Below are positions 8,501 to 15,502 of a stretch of DNA of 24,099 nt, piece by piece. A program made the position numbers and the translations under genes. The notes below the pieces were generated by a model that was not told the origin of the DNA, did not search any database, and saw only the letters and a program-made list of their open reading frames with translations. The stretch is from a virus: IMG/VR virus record IMGVR_UViG_3300037245_004169, positions 1-24,099 of that record; one strand, 5' to 3'. The stretch's first letter is position 1. Each line of letters begins with the position of its first letter.

Positions 8501-11500
8501 ATACAGTCGATGCCAGTCAAATTATCACCGATCTCGGGATGTCTTATGATGCAAGGATGGCCGCATTAAGTGGTGAAGTTTTTGACGGCACGAACGGTGA
8601 TGCTCTCAATCCACTTTTATGGCAAGATTGGACAGGTGGGTTTGATGGATGGCTGATTCAGAACAACCAAGCTAATGCTATTGGAATGCAATCAGGTGAC
8701 GTTGCTCGACATACCATATCTAAATATAATCTCGGCGACCTTGATTTCGATATTCAGATCGATTATAATTTATATAATGGCCCGGCGACCAACCGATGGT
8801 CAATTAACCTTAAATTTACGCAGTGGGATAATGTCAACCACTTTCGAATTAAAAGAACATATGAAAATGATGCTCATGAATATACTGTCCGGCCCAGGGT
8901 AAACAGTTCTAATGGCACCGAGCAGAGAATAGCAACATCAGACACCGATGGCAAATTGAGAGTTACCAGAATTGGTAATAATTTCGCTGGATATTTCTGG
9001 AATGGTTCCGGCTGGACCCAAATAGGAACTGATGACGTTATAGATTGTGACGATCTTTATCTTTTGATGGAGGCTGAAGTCAGCGGGGGTTACCCGGCAG
9101 TCGATGTCAGTTTTGATAATTTGATAATAAATTCAGGCACGGTAGAATGGCCATTCGATATATATGGCGAGAACCAATATAAAATCGCCATCACAAAAGA
9201 AGATGAAGAGACTCAGCAATTTGTTGAAATAGAAAATGTCGGATCATTAGTTTTAAATACTATGGTGCCTCTTATTTCATCTACCATCGACACGGTGATG
9301 TGGCTACATTGGGACAGCACTCTTACGGTTACCGATAATACCAATTATGTCGGGGTGCCCAGGGAAAGCGCTGCCCAGGCGGTGTGGAACAGCGATTTTG
9401 TTTTTGTCACACATTTAAATAATTTTGTTGATGAATCAACCTCTTATGATATACAAGGCACCCCGGTACACTTGGAAGATAATGATATCGTGGGCGGACT
9501 CAAGAACGGAAAGGCTATTGAATTTGACGGCACTGAGGAGCGGATTAATTGGGGAAGTGGAGCGCACATAGACGATATTCCTTTAATGACGGTAGAGGCT
9601 TTATTTAAGGCAAGGTCCTGGGGCGGCGGCAATTATGGTCGATTACTCGATAAAGTTGGCTGGTCCTTTACGCTCGATGAGATTACAAATTCCTTATTTT
9701 TTGAGAGAGGTTCAAGTAGTGGATTAGTGGAATGGACAAATACCGCTTGGTTGGGGACTTGGGCATATCGTATACCGATTGTCATGGACAACTCCAAAAT
9801 CGATGAGAACCTTAGCAATTTTCCAGTGGCGGTGCAGTTAAGTGATGCCAATGGAAATGCACATTTTTTCGATGAGATGGACGATAATGGCCGCAAAGTG
9901 ACTTTTACAGATTCGGATGGCGTGACTCAATTATTCGCGGAGCTGGAATATATCGGGAATAGAAAAGCGGTTTATCATATCAAAGTCCCCATTGTTTCAT
10001 CGGTATTAAATACCACAATATATATATATTATGATGCTGGCATGCCTGATGAAACAACGTATTTAGGAGATGCGGTGAGCGGCAATTCTGTGTGGGATGA
10101 TAATTTTAAATTGATTGCTCATTTGTCCCAGGTTCCTTCTGGCGCCGATTCTATTCTGGACAGTACTGGAAATGGAAATGATGGAAGCCCGGTAGGATCG
10201 ATGGATGGTAGCGATTTGGTAGATGCGATTCCAGGCCTTGGGCTTCAATTTAATGGAACAAATCAAGCAGTTTCTTTTCCTTATAATATATTAATTGCAG
10301 AAACAGAAGTTACATTTGAGTGTATATGGAAAGCTGATGCTGAAAAATCATCTGAAGAAAGAGCGTATGCTTATTGTGATACTAACGAACTATATCATGT
10401 AATCAAAATAAATAAAGGTGGGGCAGCGGGAACGGTAGGAATTGATTTCCAAACGTCTTTTGGTACACATACAATTAGCACGTCTGCTTATGATTTAGCA
10501 GAATCGCATCACTATGTGACGAGAGCAATAGAATCCTCACTTGTTGATTTCTGGATCGATGGAACAGAAATTGGAGAAAATACTCAGGCAATGAATTTTA
10601 TAGGTGTTGTCACTGAAGGAAATAATATTGGGGCGTCACGTTCTCTTAATAACGAGGCGGCTGGTAATATGTCTGAGTATAGAATCAGTAATATTTATCG
10701 CTCTGATGCCTGGGTAAAAGCCACCAATGAAACATTAATGAATACCCTTAGTGATTTTGGGGATGTGGAAGAAGAAGGTGCTATGTTGCTGCCTGCTGTA
10801 CCTTGGGACAATTGGCATTATGGCGCGGTCACTCACGACAATACGAGCATAGATAATGATCCAGAATTTCATTTAGATGATGCGGCCGGCACCCCAATAG
10901 GTCTATGGGAATCAGATAATCTATTAACATATACAGAAGTTGATCCGAATAGCGATATAACACTTACTGCCGATAAAGCAGAATTTGATACAATGCAACA
11001 GGTTGCCAATTCTTATGTTTATAAAGATTTTGGTGTCGATTATTTCGGTGATTTCGAAGTTGATTTCGAAGCTGAAATTACATATAGTGATGCCTCTGTT
11101 CCTCAGGTTGTTCTTTGCGCATTTTCAAATACCATTGGGTCAAAACAAACTATGGTTAACGCAACTGATGGACTTGTCATGTCCATCAATTATGTTTCAA
11201 ATGGATCAACTATCACAACAGCAATTAAATGCCTGGATGAAAACGACTGGGATATCTTTGTTGAGGGCGGCTCTACCGTTCCACTGAGGTATTATACATT
11301 CAAACGGTCCGGCACAGTTTTAACTTTGGATATTTACTCCGATTCTGCGCGGTTAATTCTTGTTGATGCGCTATCATGCGACTGTGAAATAGGAAATAAA
11401 CGATATTTTTATGCGCTGGCCGGGCAGGGAGTTGGAACCACTTCACCAATGAGCGGTTATACACAAAACTTTAAAATACCGCACGGCACATGGGAATCAG

Positions 11501-12837
11501 ATGCCCCTAACACTCTGAATATTGGAAATACAGGGGATGAGGACAGAGGTTTTGATGGATTACTTGGTGAGTTACGAATTTCAAAGGTAATCAGATCGGA
11601 AGCGTGGCGCACGGCTACATATAAAACTTTAAATGATCAATTAACCTTATATGATACAGGCTTTTTTGCCTTGTTTACTGTAATTGATGAAGAATTAGAT
11701 TACACAAAACTCAACGAAAAAATGTCCTGGGATACAATGCACAGATATGTGGTTTCTTATGCCTATAAAGATTTCGGCGCCGATTATTTTAAGAATTTTG
11801 AGGTTAATTTTGAGGTAAAGATAGATGATATCATGTCGAATGCTGGTGGTGATATTATAGTAATATCAAATACAATAGGCACTCAGCAGGATCAGATGGA
11901 TGGTGGGAATGGTATTGGAATGTGGGCTTATGGTAGCGGCGGCGCTCCAAATTTAAGATTTGCTATTAAAGATTGGACCGGATCTGATGCTGCTTCGACA
12001 TATACGCATGGTGGAAGTTCGTCCGATTTGCTTTATTGCACAGTGATGAAAACAGGAAATATAGCGGTATGCAAATTCTTCTCAGATGCCGCCAGGACTA
12101 ATCGTTTAGCGATGATAGTTTATGGGGATGCCGATCCTACCGGCGCATCGAGATATATGTCCATTACCAACAGGGACTCTCTTACGGCCGGTTCTGATAC
12201 CTGGACCGGATACACTCAGAACTGGGAAATTATAGAAACAGATTATGATGGTGGCGCTCCATATGAGGACTTAGAAACATATACGATGGTCAATTCTGAA
12301 AATAAACTCGCGGCCTATAATACCACAGTCGCCTGGAGTGATCTTGATCAAAACGATGCTTTTTACTGCTATAAAGATTTCGGGGTCGATTATTTTGGTG
12401 ATTATGATATTGAGTGGGAATCAGAGATGTTCGATTCCATGCAGAGCACATGTCAGGTTACATTTATAGCTTTAGGAAATGATCTCGGCACCTGGGAAAC
12501 TTTCAATTCACAAGATGCTGGCATATTATTTGATGCTTGGTATGTATCTAATATATGGAATTTTAGGCTTCGCGATTTTAATGGTGATGCTCAGGATATA
12601 GATTCCACGACCATCGGAAATGTGAAAAATTGGGGACCATTTTACTTTAAATTTGAAAGAAGTGGAACGACATGTACCTGCAAGGTTTATGACGATTCAA
12701 ATAGGACTAACCTGATTATATCATTGTCTATTACAGGTCAATCAACACGATATCGTTATATGTATGTCGTAAACTGCCGAGATGCAGGAGGTGCCACTCC
12801 GTGTTGGGGACATAGCAGAAACTTTATCAGTGCTTGA
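5587..12837 (+). CDS. Giant modular tail adhesin (2416 aa)
   Basis: I choose ATG 5587, behind CAGGA and two bases after the previous stop, over an in-frame ATG at 5563. Layout (residues, approximate): shared box LPDIISWCYPGQFR near 15-28; sixteen 20-21-residue repeats, 47-372; LamG-like lectin domain, 380-618; a sialidase/GH43/GH32-type beta-propeller, 629-920 (VHPSVVYIPD, ENPSILASNDGVEW, IKSTDGINW, WTSSNGINW); a DUF2341-like domain, 937-1268, with a ConA-like module inserted at about 996-1188; then a LamG in three pieces (1271-1387, 1739-1773, 1969-2024). The LamG is split by a DUF2341+LamG unit and by a 195-residue module carrying a YKDFGVDYFG signature; two further copies of that module follow to the end. 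No transmembrane segment or signal peptide is seen. Likely a long fibre with glycan-binding and perhaps glycan-cleaving parts; catalytic residues cannot be confirmed. Confidence 0.8.
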   Translation: MTYKDDCVSTKVMELPDIISWCYPGQFRVLARINWGDFRSVGRNPGFNVRPSIQTNITDPAISTDRDFAVSASLVAGISSSYKVTNQIVSAPTIVSNFSNITLNQEIGFTSAPVIVSNFSSAAFLDRIFSSTAALTFSMDADIDVSNLFISAPAIVTDIVSDGALFNSFASTAAIAWDITDDVALDYINKFISTPLIEFSAVADIDSFRRFSCNPVIGTDVACDGPNLLRDYSVAADIDFAIDAELDYFCSFESAPTIQTDISSRILQIMKFAAQADIVSDINDPVLKEIHLFAAQADIVSDINDPAISSGVLFASTANIVFNAYSDMPDARRYLSTANIVSDISDPVISGEVLFASQANIVSDISDPVWESGGGEQEFSEITYTPASEYSSPTDGNISRLQLEAGAADYITVPNHSSLNPTDQITLEWRGVIDASTAASHVLLEKPFTSHNAPYYQYLLAYRTDQKVIRMDLTIGGTRYTALSDIGGEMEVIAGQRLHICGTYDGSDMKLYLNGRLVGEEPVSGSINGYGESLWFGRHGNVTTELADATFDEVRIWSVARTQAEIALNMDRQLAGDESGLEGLWLFNEDGGTTINDSTSNANNGTLTGSLHSWNSTTFTWDGVNNEKWHIPCRLNIPTYDGSGNSVHPSVVYIPDGLSGYNWWMGVTPYPGTGNNEYENPSILASNDGVEWEVPGGASNPLIPGDAGVIFNSDSNLLAINDNGTTKLFYYYRETIISGTIVNIKLIKSTDGINWDAPVTVIAHDGPLNISPTVFHNGDEFIMTAIDYDVEVRRWTSSNGINWTETTASTISGMPGGRYLWHLDVLYDAEIDRMHIFMTLSTGAGGAESRAAYAYSDDDGLNITVVDYLTADLTEIEELQYQGCFVLDPDFKNRYWIFGSSYGGGGGEWYTTLITRRLSSGDLYQENGDGKSGTYLSRFDSKVQIIIPASEIDEDLTDFPIRINIDQSVGLNTVDASQIITDLGMSYDARMAALSGEVFDGTNGDALNPLLWQDWTGGFDGWLIQNNQANAIGMQSGDVARHTISKYNLGDLDFDIQIDYNLYNGPATNRWSINLKFTQWDNVNHFRIKRTYENDAHEYTVRPRVNSSNGTEQRIATSDTDGKLRVTRIGNNFAGYFWNGSGWTQIGTDDVIDCDDLYLLMEAEVSGGYPAVDVSFDNLIINSGTVEWPFDIYGENQYKIAITKEDEETQQFVEIENVGSLVLNTMVPLISSTIDTVMWLHWDSTLTVTDNTNYVGVPRESAAQAVWNSDFVFVTHLNNFVDESTSYDIQGTPVHLEDNDIVGGLKNGKAIEFDGTEERINWGSGAHIDDIPLMTVEALFKARSWGGGNYGRLLDKVGWSFTLDEITNSLFFERGSSSGLVEWTNTAWLGTWAYRIPIVMDNSKIDENLSNFPVAVQLSDANGNAHFFDEMDDNGRKVTFTDSDGVTQLFAELEYIGNRKAVYHIKVPIVSSVLNTTIYIYYDAGMPDETTYLGDAVSGNSVWDDNFKLIAHLSQVPSGADSILDSTGNGNDGSPVGSMDGSDLVDAIPGLGLQFNGTNQAVSFPYNILIAETEVTFECIWKADAEKSSEERAYAYCDTNELYHVIKINKGGAAGTVGIDFQTSFGTHTISTSAYDLAESHHYVTRAIESSLVDFWIDGTEIGENTQAMNFIGVVTEGNNIGASRSLNNEAAGNMSEYRISNIYRSDAWVKATNETLMNTLSDFGDVEEEGAMLLPAVPWDNWHYGAVTHDNTSIDNDPEFHLDDAAGTPIGLWESDNLLTYTEVDPNSDITLTADKAEFDTMQQVANSYVYKDFGVDYFGDFEVDFEAEITYSDASVPQVVLCAFSNTIGSKQTMVNATDGLVMSINYVSNGSTITTAIKCLDENDWDIFVEGGSTVPLRYYTFKRSGTVLTLDIYSDSARLILVDALSCDCEIGNKRYFYALAGQGVGTTSPMSGYTQNFKIPHGTWESDAPNTLNIGNTGDEDRGFDGLLGELRISKVIRSEAWRTATYKTLNDQLTLYDTGFFALFTVIDEELDYTKLNEKMSWDTMHRYVVSYAYKDFGADYFKNFEVNFEVKIDDIMSNAGGDIIVISNTIGTQQDQMDGGNGIGMWAYGSGGAPNLRFAIKDWTGSDAASTYTHGGSSSDLLYCTVMKTGNIAVCKFFSDAARTNRLAMIVYGDADPTGASRYMSITNRDSLTAGSDTWTGYTQNWEIIETDYDGGAPYEDLETYTMVNSENKLAAYNTTVAWSDLDQNDAFYCYKDFGVDYFGDYDIEWESEMFDSMQSTCQVTFIALGNDLGTWETFNSQDAGILFDAWYVSNIWNFRLRDFNGDAQDIDSTTIGNVKNWGPFYFKFERSGTTCTCKVYDDSNRTNLIISLSITGQSTRYRYMYVVNCRDAGGATPCWGHSRNFISA
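5725..6693 (+). repeat. 16 protein-coding repeats of about 20-21 codons
   Basis: Units begin in turn with FNVRPSIQTNITDP, FAVSASLVAGIS, IVSAPTIVSNFS, FTSAPVIVSNFS, FSSTAALTFS, FISAPAIVTDI, FASTAAIAWDI, FISTPLIEFS, FSCNPVIGTDV, YSVAADIDFAI, FESAPTIQTDI, FAAQADIVSDINDP (twice), FASTANIVFN, YLSTANIVSDISDP and FASQANIVSDISDP. The last five are nearly identical where the earlier ones have drifted. Two pairs are also identical in DNA: 6400-6440 = 6463-6503 (41 nt) and 6597-6630 = 6660-6693 (34 nt), both at a 63-nt step. Confidence 0.88.
10905..11502 (+). repeat. 13-bp direct repeat bounding an in-frame 195-codon module
   Basis: The 13-mer ATGGGAATCAGAT occurs at 10905-10917 and again at 11490-11502, exactly 585 nt apart (195 codons, in frame). 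The module between the two copies carries the YKDFGVDYFG signature and interrupts a LamG domain. Deleting one copy plus the insert would join GTPIGLWESD directly to APNTLNIGN, restoring a normal LamG sequence. Confidence 0.75.
10918..12834 (+). repeat. C-terminal module (about 195 residues) present three times
   Basis: Three diverged copies are marked by YVYKDFGVDYFGDFEVDFE (near 11015), YAYKDFGADYFKNFEVNFE (near 11755) and CYKDFGVDYFGDYDIEWE (near 12365). Each is followed about 30 residues later by a 'xxNTIG/xxNDLG' turn, then an 'FKRSG / MKTGN / FERSG' turn, and closes with 'GYTQNFKI / GYTQNWEI / GHSRNFIS'. The periodic strands suggest a jelly-roll (ConA-like) fold. A LamG remnant lies between copies 1 and 2. 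Confidence 0.8.
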
Positions 12838-12851
12838 AGGTAAATAGAGAT

Positions 12852-13337
12852 ATGGGAGATTTAATAAAAGCACCCTGGGATCAAAAGCCGGGTGTAGCTT
12901 CAAAATTGGAAATTGACGAATCCGAGGATATGTTCGACGATTGGGATGAGAGCACCATCGTGTTCGATTTAGAAGATCGGGACAACGATATGCTTTTCGA
13001 TTATAAGGCGGCGCGGACCAATGCACATTTCTGCGTTCACGCCAGTAAAAAAATCCTAAATATGATCGCTCACAATTTGCAGTATGAGAGGAATCCTCTC
13101 GTCGCGGATGCTTGCGTCAAACTGGTAAAGGTAATCGCGGAGAACAATCGCGATCTAATAAAAATCCATAAGGATTTTAAACAGACTAAACTTATCGGGA
13201 AGCCAAAGGCTGGAGAAAATACTGACAGCACGGACGACGAAACGGAAGCGGCCCGAGAAGGGAAGGTCAAAACAACCGTCTCTGAAGTGGTTGCGGCGGC
13301 GAAAGCTGCCAGGGATAATCAAGATGGATCTGACTGA
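12852..13337 (+). CDS. 16: Small terminase subunit, T4 gp16-like
   Basis: A 161-aa protein. ATG 12852 is preferred, with GAAGG 11 bases upstream; an upstream TTG at 12834 overlaps the previous stop but has no Shine-Dalgarno. The centre lines up with T4 gp16 (164 aa): LEDRDNDMLFDYKAARTNAHF (T4: LEDDYGVVRRNMHF), then KKILNMIAHNLQYERNP..., and NNRDLIKIHKDFKQ (T4: NNREILKLHKDMKD). Acidic N- and Ala/Lys-rich C-termini flank this helical core, as expected for the oligomer that recognises concatemeric DNA and stimulates the packaging motor. The large subunit (gp17-like), adjacent in T4, is absent from the window: the next genes are small and then the strands converge. Confidence 0.82.
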   Translation: MGDLIKAPWDQKPGVASKLEIDESEDMFDDWDESTIVFDLEDRDNDMLFDYKAARTNAHFCVHASKKILNMIAHNLQYERNPLVADACVKLVKVIAENNRDLIKIHKDFKQTKLIGKPKAGENTDSTDDETEAAREGKVKTTVSEVVAAAKAARDNQDGSD

Positions 13338-13476
13338 TAAAGAACAATCGTATAAGTTAGCTAATCACGATGGGGAAGTTGCCCCATCCTTCGTTGAATT
13401 TTTGCAGGATATGCTCGATAAGCAAGACAACGAATTACGGAGAATAGAGCAGATGAAAGTCAGGGCACTCGCTTAA
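13324..13476 (+). CDS. Small hypothetical protein, 50 aa
   Basis: ATG 13324 lies inside the 3' end of the small-terminase gene (14-nt overlap) and the TAA at 13474-13476 overlaps the next ATG. The peptide begins MDLTDKEQSYKLANHDG and continues into an amphipathic, charged helix rich in Asp, Glu, Lys and Gln. I recognise no family. The tight packing in frame with its neighbours supports a real gene; a weak upstream RBS suggests coupled translation. Confidence 0.5.
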   Translation: MDLTDKEQSYKLANHDGEVAPSFVEFLQDMLDKQDNELRRIEQMKVRALA

Positions 13477-13793
13477 TGGATACAGACCAATTTTTAATGG
13501 AGCTGCTGAAGGGAGTTAGTGGCAATACGAATGTAATAACAGAACTCCGTCGAGTAATCGATACCCTCCCGGTGAAATCTGAACTCAAAACAACCGAGGA
13601 AGATCTTAAAAAATGCTTTAATCGGATAGAAACGCAATTGAGCGAGATATCTGTATGGCAAAAGATCAAACTGCCGTTTATAATCGGCACCATTACCCTT
13701 GTGTTGTATGGTATCGGCTTCTTCTTTACATTGAATAGGGTTGCCAACATGATTGAGGAAAAGCACCCTGTCGCGATCTCACGGCCTCGCTGA
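13476..13793 (+). CDS. Single-pass membrane protein with N-terminal coiled coil
   Basis: A 105-aa protein packed between TAATG (start) and TGATG (end) overlaps. Residues about 20-66 look like a charged helix or coiled coil (LRRVIDTLPVKSELKTTEED, then CFNRIETQLSEI). A single hydrophobic segment follows at about 70-88 (LPFIIGTITLVLYGIGFFF) and then a short basic tail. The layout, a cytoplasmic coiled coil, one TM helix and a short tail, resembles XhlA-type holin accessory proteins and some phage membrane proteins, so a role in lysis is possible. No lysin or spanin gene is visible nearby, so this stays open. Confidence 0.55.
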   Translation: MDTDQFLMELLKGVSGNTNVITELRRVIDTLPVKSELKTTEEDLKKCFNRIETQLSEISVWQKIKLPFIIGTITLVLYGIGFFFTLNRVANMIEEKHPVAISRPR

Positions 13794-14275
13794 TGAAAAA
13801 ATGGACCGAACTCATAGAGTTAATGGATGCCCCGGTATCAATCCGCATTATTGTGGACGATTTATTTGGGGATGGATTTGAAACCACTTTTGAGGCCGCA
13901 GGTGATACATATCATTTTGCAGCATTTTTGGAATCAGATCCAGAAACCAGAAATTACGAATTTGAAATTACATTCTCCCGGTTTGATTTAAAACAAAAAG
14001 GTCGGGGGAAGGCGAAATTTGATGTCCTGGGTGACAGAGACTTGGCCGCGACACTTGCTGTATTTTCCGGCGTTAAAAAGTCCCTGGAGAAATGGTTAGC
14101 AAGGATGGAAGAGGAATGGGTGACGAATTTTAAATTTTATTTTTCTGCAAGAATTCGTGAAAAGTCACGAATCAAACTATATGATAAACTCGCTAAATTA
14201 ATCGCCAGGAAAGCCAAGGCGAAACTTACCAGAAAAGGCTCTGCCCAATCTATTTATTACTCTTTCCAGAAATAG
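13793..14275 (+). CDS. Unknown protein, paralogue 1 of an adjacent pair
   Basis: A 160-aa protein starting at an ATG that overlaps the stop of the membrane-protein gene. It starts MKKWTELIELMD, contains LAVFSGVKKSLEKW near residue 90, and ends with SRIKLYDKLAKLI... and IYYSFQK. The next gene encodes the same anchors in the same order, so the two form a paralogous pair. The middle alternates hydrophobic strands and charged turns; no enzyme motif, signal or membrane segment is visible. The 'FSxxxREKSRIKLYDKLAK' element looks like one found in hypothetical proteins of large phages, but I cannot name a function. Confidence 0.65.
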   Translation: MKKWTELIELMDAPVSIRIIVDDLFGDGFETTFEAAGDTYHFAAFLESDPETRNYEFEITFSRFDLKQKGRGKAKFDVLGDRDLAATLAVFSGVKKSLEKWLARMEEEWVTNFKFYFSARIREKSRIKLYDKLAKLIARKAKAKLTRKGSAQSIYYSFQK

Positions 14276-14283
14276 GTGTATTT

Positions 14284-14784
14284 ATGAAAAGATGGACAGA
14301 AATAGTCGAATTGATGGATACCGATATCGCGGTAAAACAGAGTCGTATCCGAAAAAAAATACCAGGGATTAAACCCTTTGAAACAAAATTTAAAGTTAAT
14401 GGCATGAAGTTTGTCTTTGTTGCATCCCCTGTTGGTGGTGGCAGAGGAAACAATCTGTCTGATCAGATTCAAATGGAAATTGTTTTTTATAGGGTGAGTC
14501 CGGATAATTCTCGTGGCACCTTGGTTGCTGATCAATATGACGTTTTAAACGATTTGAATATGAAGCAGACACTTGCTGTATTTTCTGGCGTTAAAAAATC
14601 ATTGAATTTGTATATAAAAAATAATCCAGGTATAGACTTCTTTTTCACATCCAAATCAATCGATGCGACTCGGACTAAACTTTATGATAGGTTCGCGAAG
14701 AATATCGCATCCGGCTATAAATTGAATCTTGATAGGCAGATTTCGGGCGGCGTTATCATTTATTCTTTCCAACATAGTTCATAA
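14284..14784 (+). CDS. Unknown protein, paralogue 2 of an adjacent pair
   Basis: A 166-aa protein with AGGTG six bases before ATG 14284. It matches the preceding protein at MKRWTEIVELMD, at LAVFSGVKKSLNLY, at TRTKLYDRFAKNIASG and at IIYSFQH, while residues about 15-70 are different and include a Gly-rich loop (VGGGRGN). DNA around the VFSGVKK anchor is also nearly identical in the two genes. This points to a tandem duplication followed by divergence of the N-terminal half. It is the last + strand gene before the convergence point. Confidence 0.65.
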   Translation: MKRWTEIVELMDTDIAVKQSRIRKKIPGIKPFETKFKVNGMKFVFVASPVGGGRGNNLSDQIQMEIVFYRVSPDNSRGTLVADQYDVLNDLNMKQTLAVFSGVKKSLNLYIKNNPGIDFFFTSKSIDATRTKLYDRFAKNIASGYKLNLDRQISGGVIIYSFQHSS

Positions 14785-14792
14785 CATCCTTT

Positions 14793-14823
14793 TGCACGGC
14801 CACATAGGTAATGTGACCGTGCA
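14793..14823. terminator. Hairpin at the convergence of the two transcription units
   Basis: TGCACGG-C-CACAT / ATGTG-A-CCGTGCA with loop AGGTA: 12 pairs and one C/A mismatch. Outer ATCC (14786-14789) and GGAT (14824-14827) can extend it across a TTT bulge. It lies 9 nt after the last + strand stop. Neither side has a good T-tract, so if it terminates transcription it is not a classical intrinsic terminator. Confidence 0.5.
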
Positions 14824-14868
14824 GGATTTCGGCCGGTTGACAGCAGCGTTCTCATTAAGGTATACAAA

Positions 14869-14882
14869 CCAGCTAAGGCTGG
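14869..14882 (-). terminator. Weak terminator-like hairpin after the FN3 gene
   Basis: CCAGC-CTTA-GCTGG reading on the - strand, followed by TTTGT. The stem has only 5 bp. It lies 25 nt past the stop of the - strand FN3 gene, the right place for an end of transcription, but the signal is weak. Confidence 0.3.
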
Positions 14883-14907
14883 AGCTTTACTGTGCATTTG
14901 CGGCGGA

Positions 14908-15294
14908 TTACGGGTTTATCCGATGATTTTTCGGTTTACCCGGTTTGATATGCAATTCAATTGGCGCGAGATCCGCAGGCGGTCCCCATCCGGTCCTCTT
15001 ATAAGTAATCGATTCGGAAGCTTCACTTTGCCCTGTGAGATTATAAGCGGTGGCATAAATGGTATATTCAAGATTTGGCTTAAAATGAGTTTCCGGTATT
15101 GTGACGGTCATTACTGATCCACCAGAAATCGTAATATTATATGGCCCCAAAGTGTCATCGGTTGCCTCATAATAAATCGTATATCCGGTCACGTTCGAGG
15201 GGTTATCGTGGTCCCATGCCAAATTGAGTGCCCAGGCGCACGGCGCGAGGAACATCAAAACAACTGCGATTGTCAGCATTTTTAAAAATTTCAT
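14908..15294 (-). CDS. Secreted protein with one fibronectin type III-like domain
   Basis: A 128-aa protein with AAAGGA eight bases before the ATG at 15294. The first 22 residues are a typical Sec signal peptide: basic MKFLK, a hydrophobic core, then a site ending APCAWA before LNLAW. The mature part is FN3-like: LNLAWDHDNPSNVTGYTIYY, a mid-domain YNITI, then LEYTIYATAYNLTGQSEAS. This is the 'xLxWD...GYxIYY...YxFxVxAxNxxGxS' pattern common in bacterial secreted proteins. The Pro/Lys-rich C-terminus is probably disordered. A secreted product encoded by a phage on the early strand could act on the host envelope (for example superinfection exclusion or surface modification); that is inference. 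It may have been acquired from a bacterium. Confidence 0.7.
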   Translation of the reverse strand: MKFLKMLTIAVVLMFLAPCAWALNLAWDHDNPSNVTGYTIYYEATDDTLGPYNITISGGSVMTVTIPETHFKPNLEYTIYATAYNLTGQSEASESITYKRTGWGPPADLAPIELHIKPGKPKNHRINP

Positions 15295-15313
15295 TTGTTA
15301 TTTCCTTTCTGGA

Positions 15314-15502
15314 TTATGTGAGCTTCTGCTCACTCTTATTTTTACCCTGGCCCTTCGGTGTTGGCCGTATTTTTTTCCATTCAGATTTGGGACAATATTC
15401 ATAGTCCCCTTCCTGAAATCTACCCATACCGAGCACCATATCACTTGCCTCATCATCGTTGCGGCGAATAATCATGCCATCATCGGTTATCAATGTTTTC
15501 AT
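15314..15502 (-). CDS. Small hypothetical protein, 62 aa
   Basis: The ATG at 15502 overlaps the upstream stop as ATGA, with GGAGG just before it. The protein is charged and polar (MKTLITDDGMIIRRNDDEAS, later WKKIRPTPKGQGKNK) with a basic C-terminal tail that could bind nucleic acid. No known family is recognised. Spacing and RBS support it as a real gene coupled to the zinc-ribbon ORF above it. Confidence 0.55.
   Translation of the reverse strand: MKTLITDDGMIIRRNDDEASDMVLGMGRFQEGDYEYCPKSEWKKIRPTPKGQGKNKSEQKLT

Noticed and set aside
5587-12837. Diversity-generating retroelement or variable lectin tip
   Set aside because: No reverse transcriptase gene and no template-repeat copy of the C-terminal region were found in the window.
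14837-14866. TTGACA-18-TATACA on the + strand near the convergence point
   Set aside because: It would only transcribe the antisense of the FN3 gene; no gene or RBS lies downstream on that strand. It may be a chance match.
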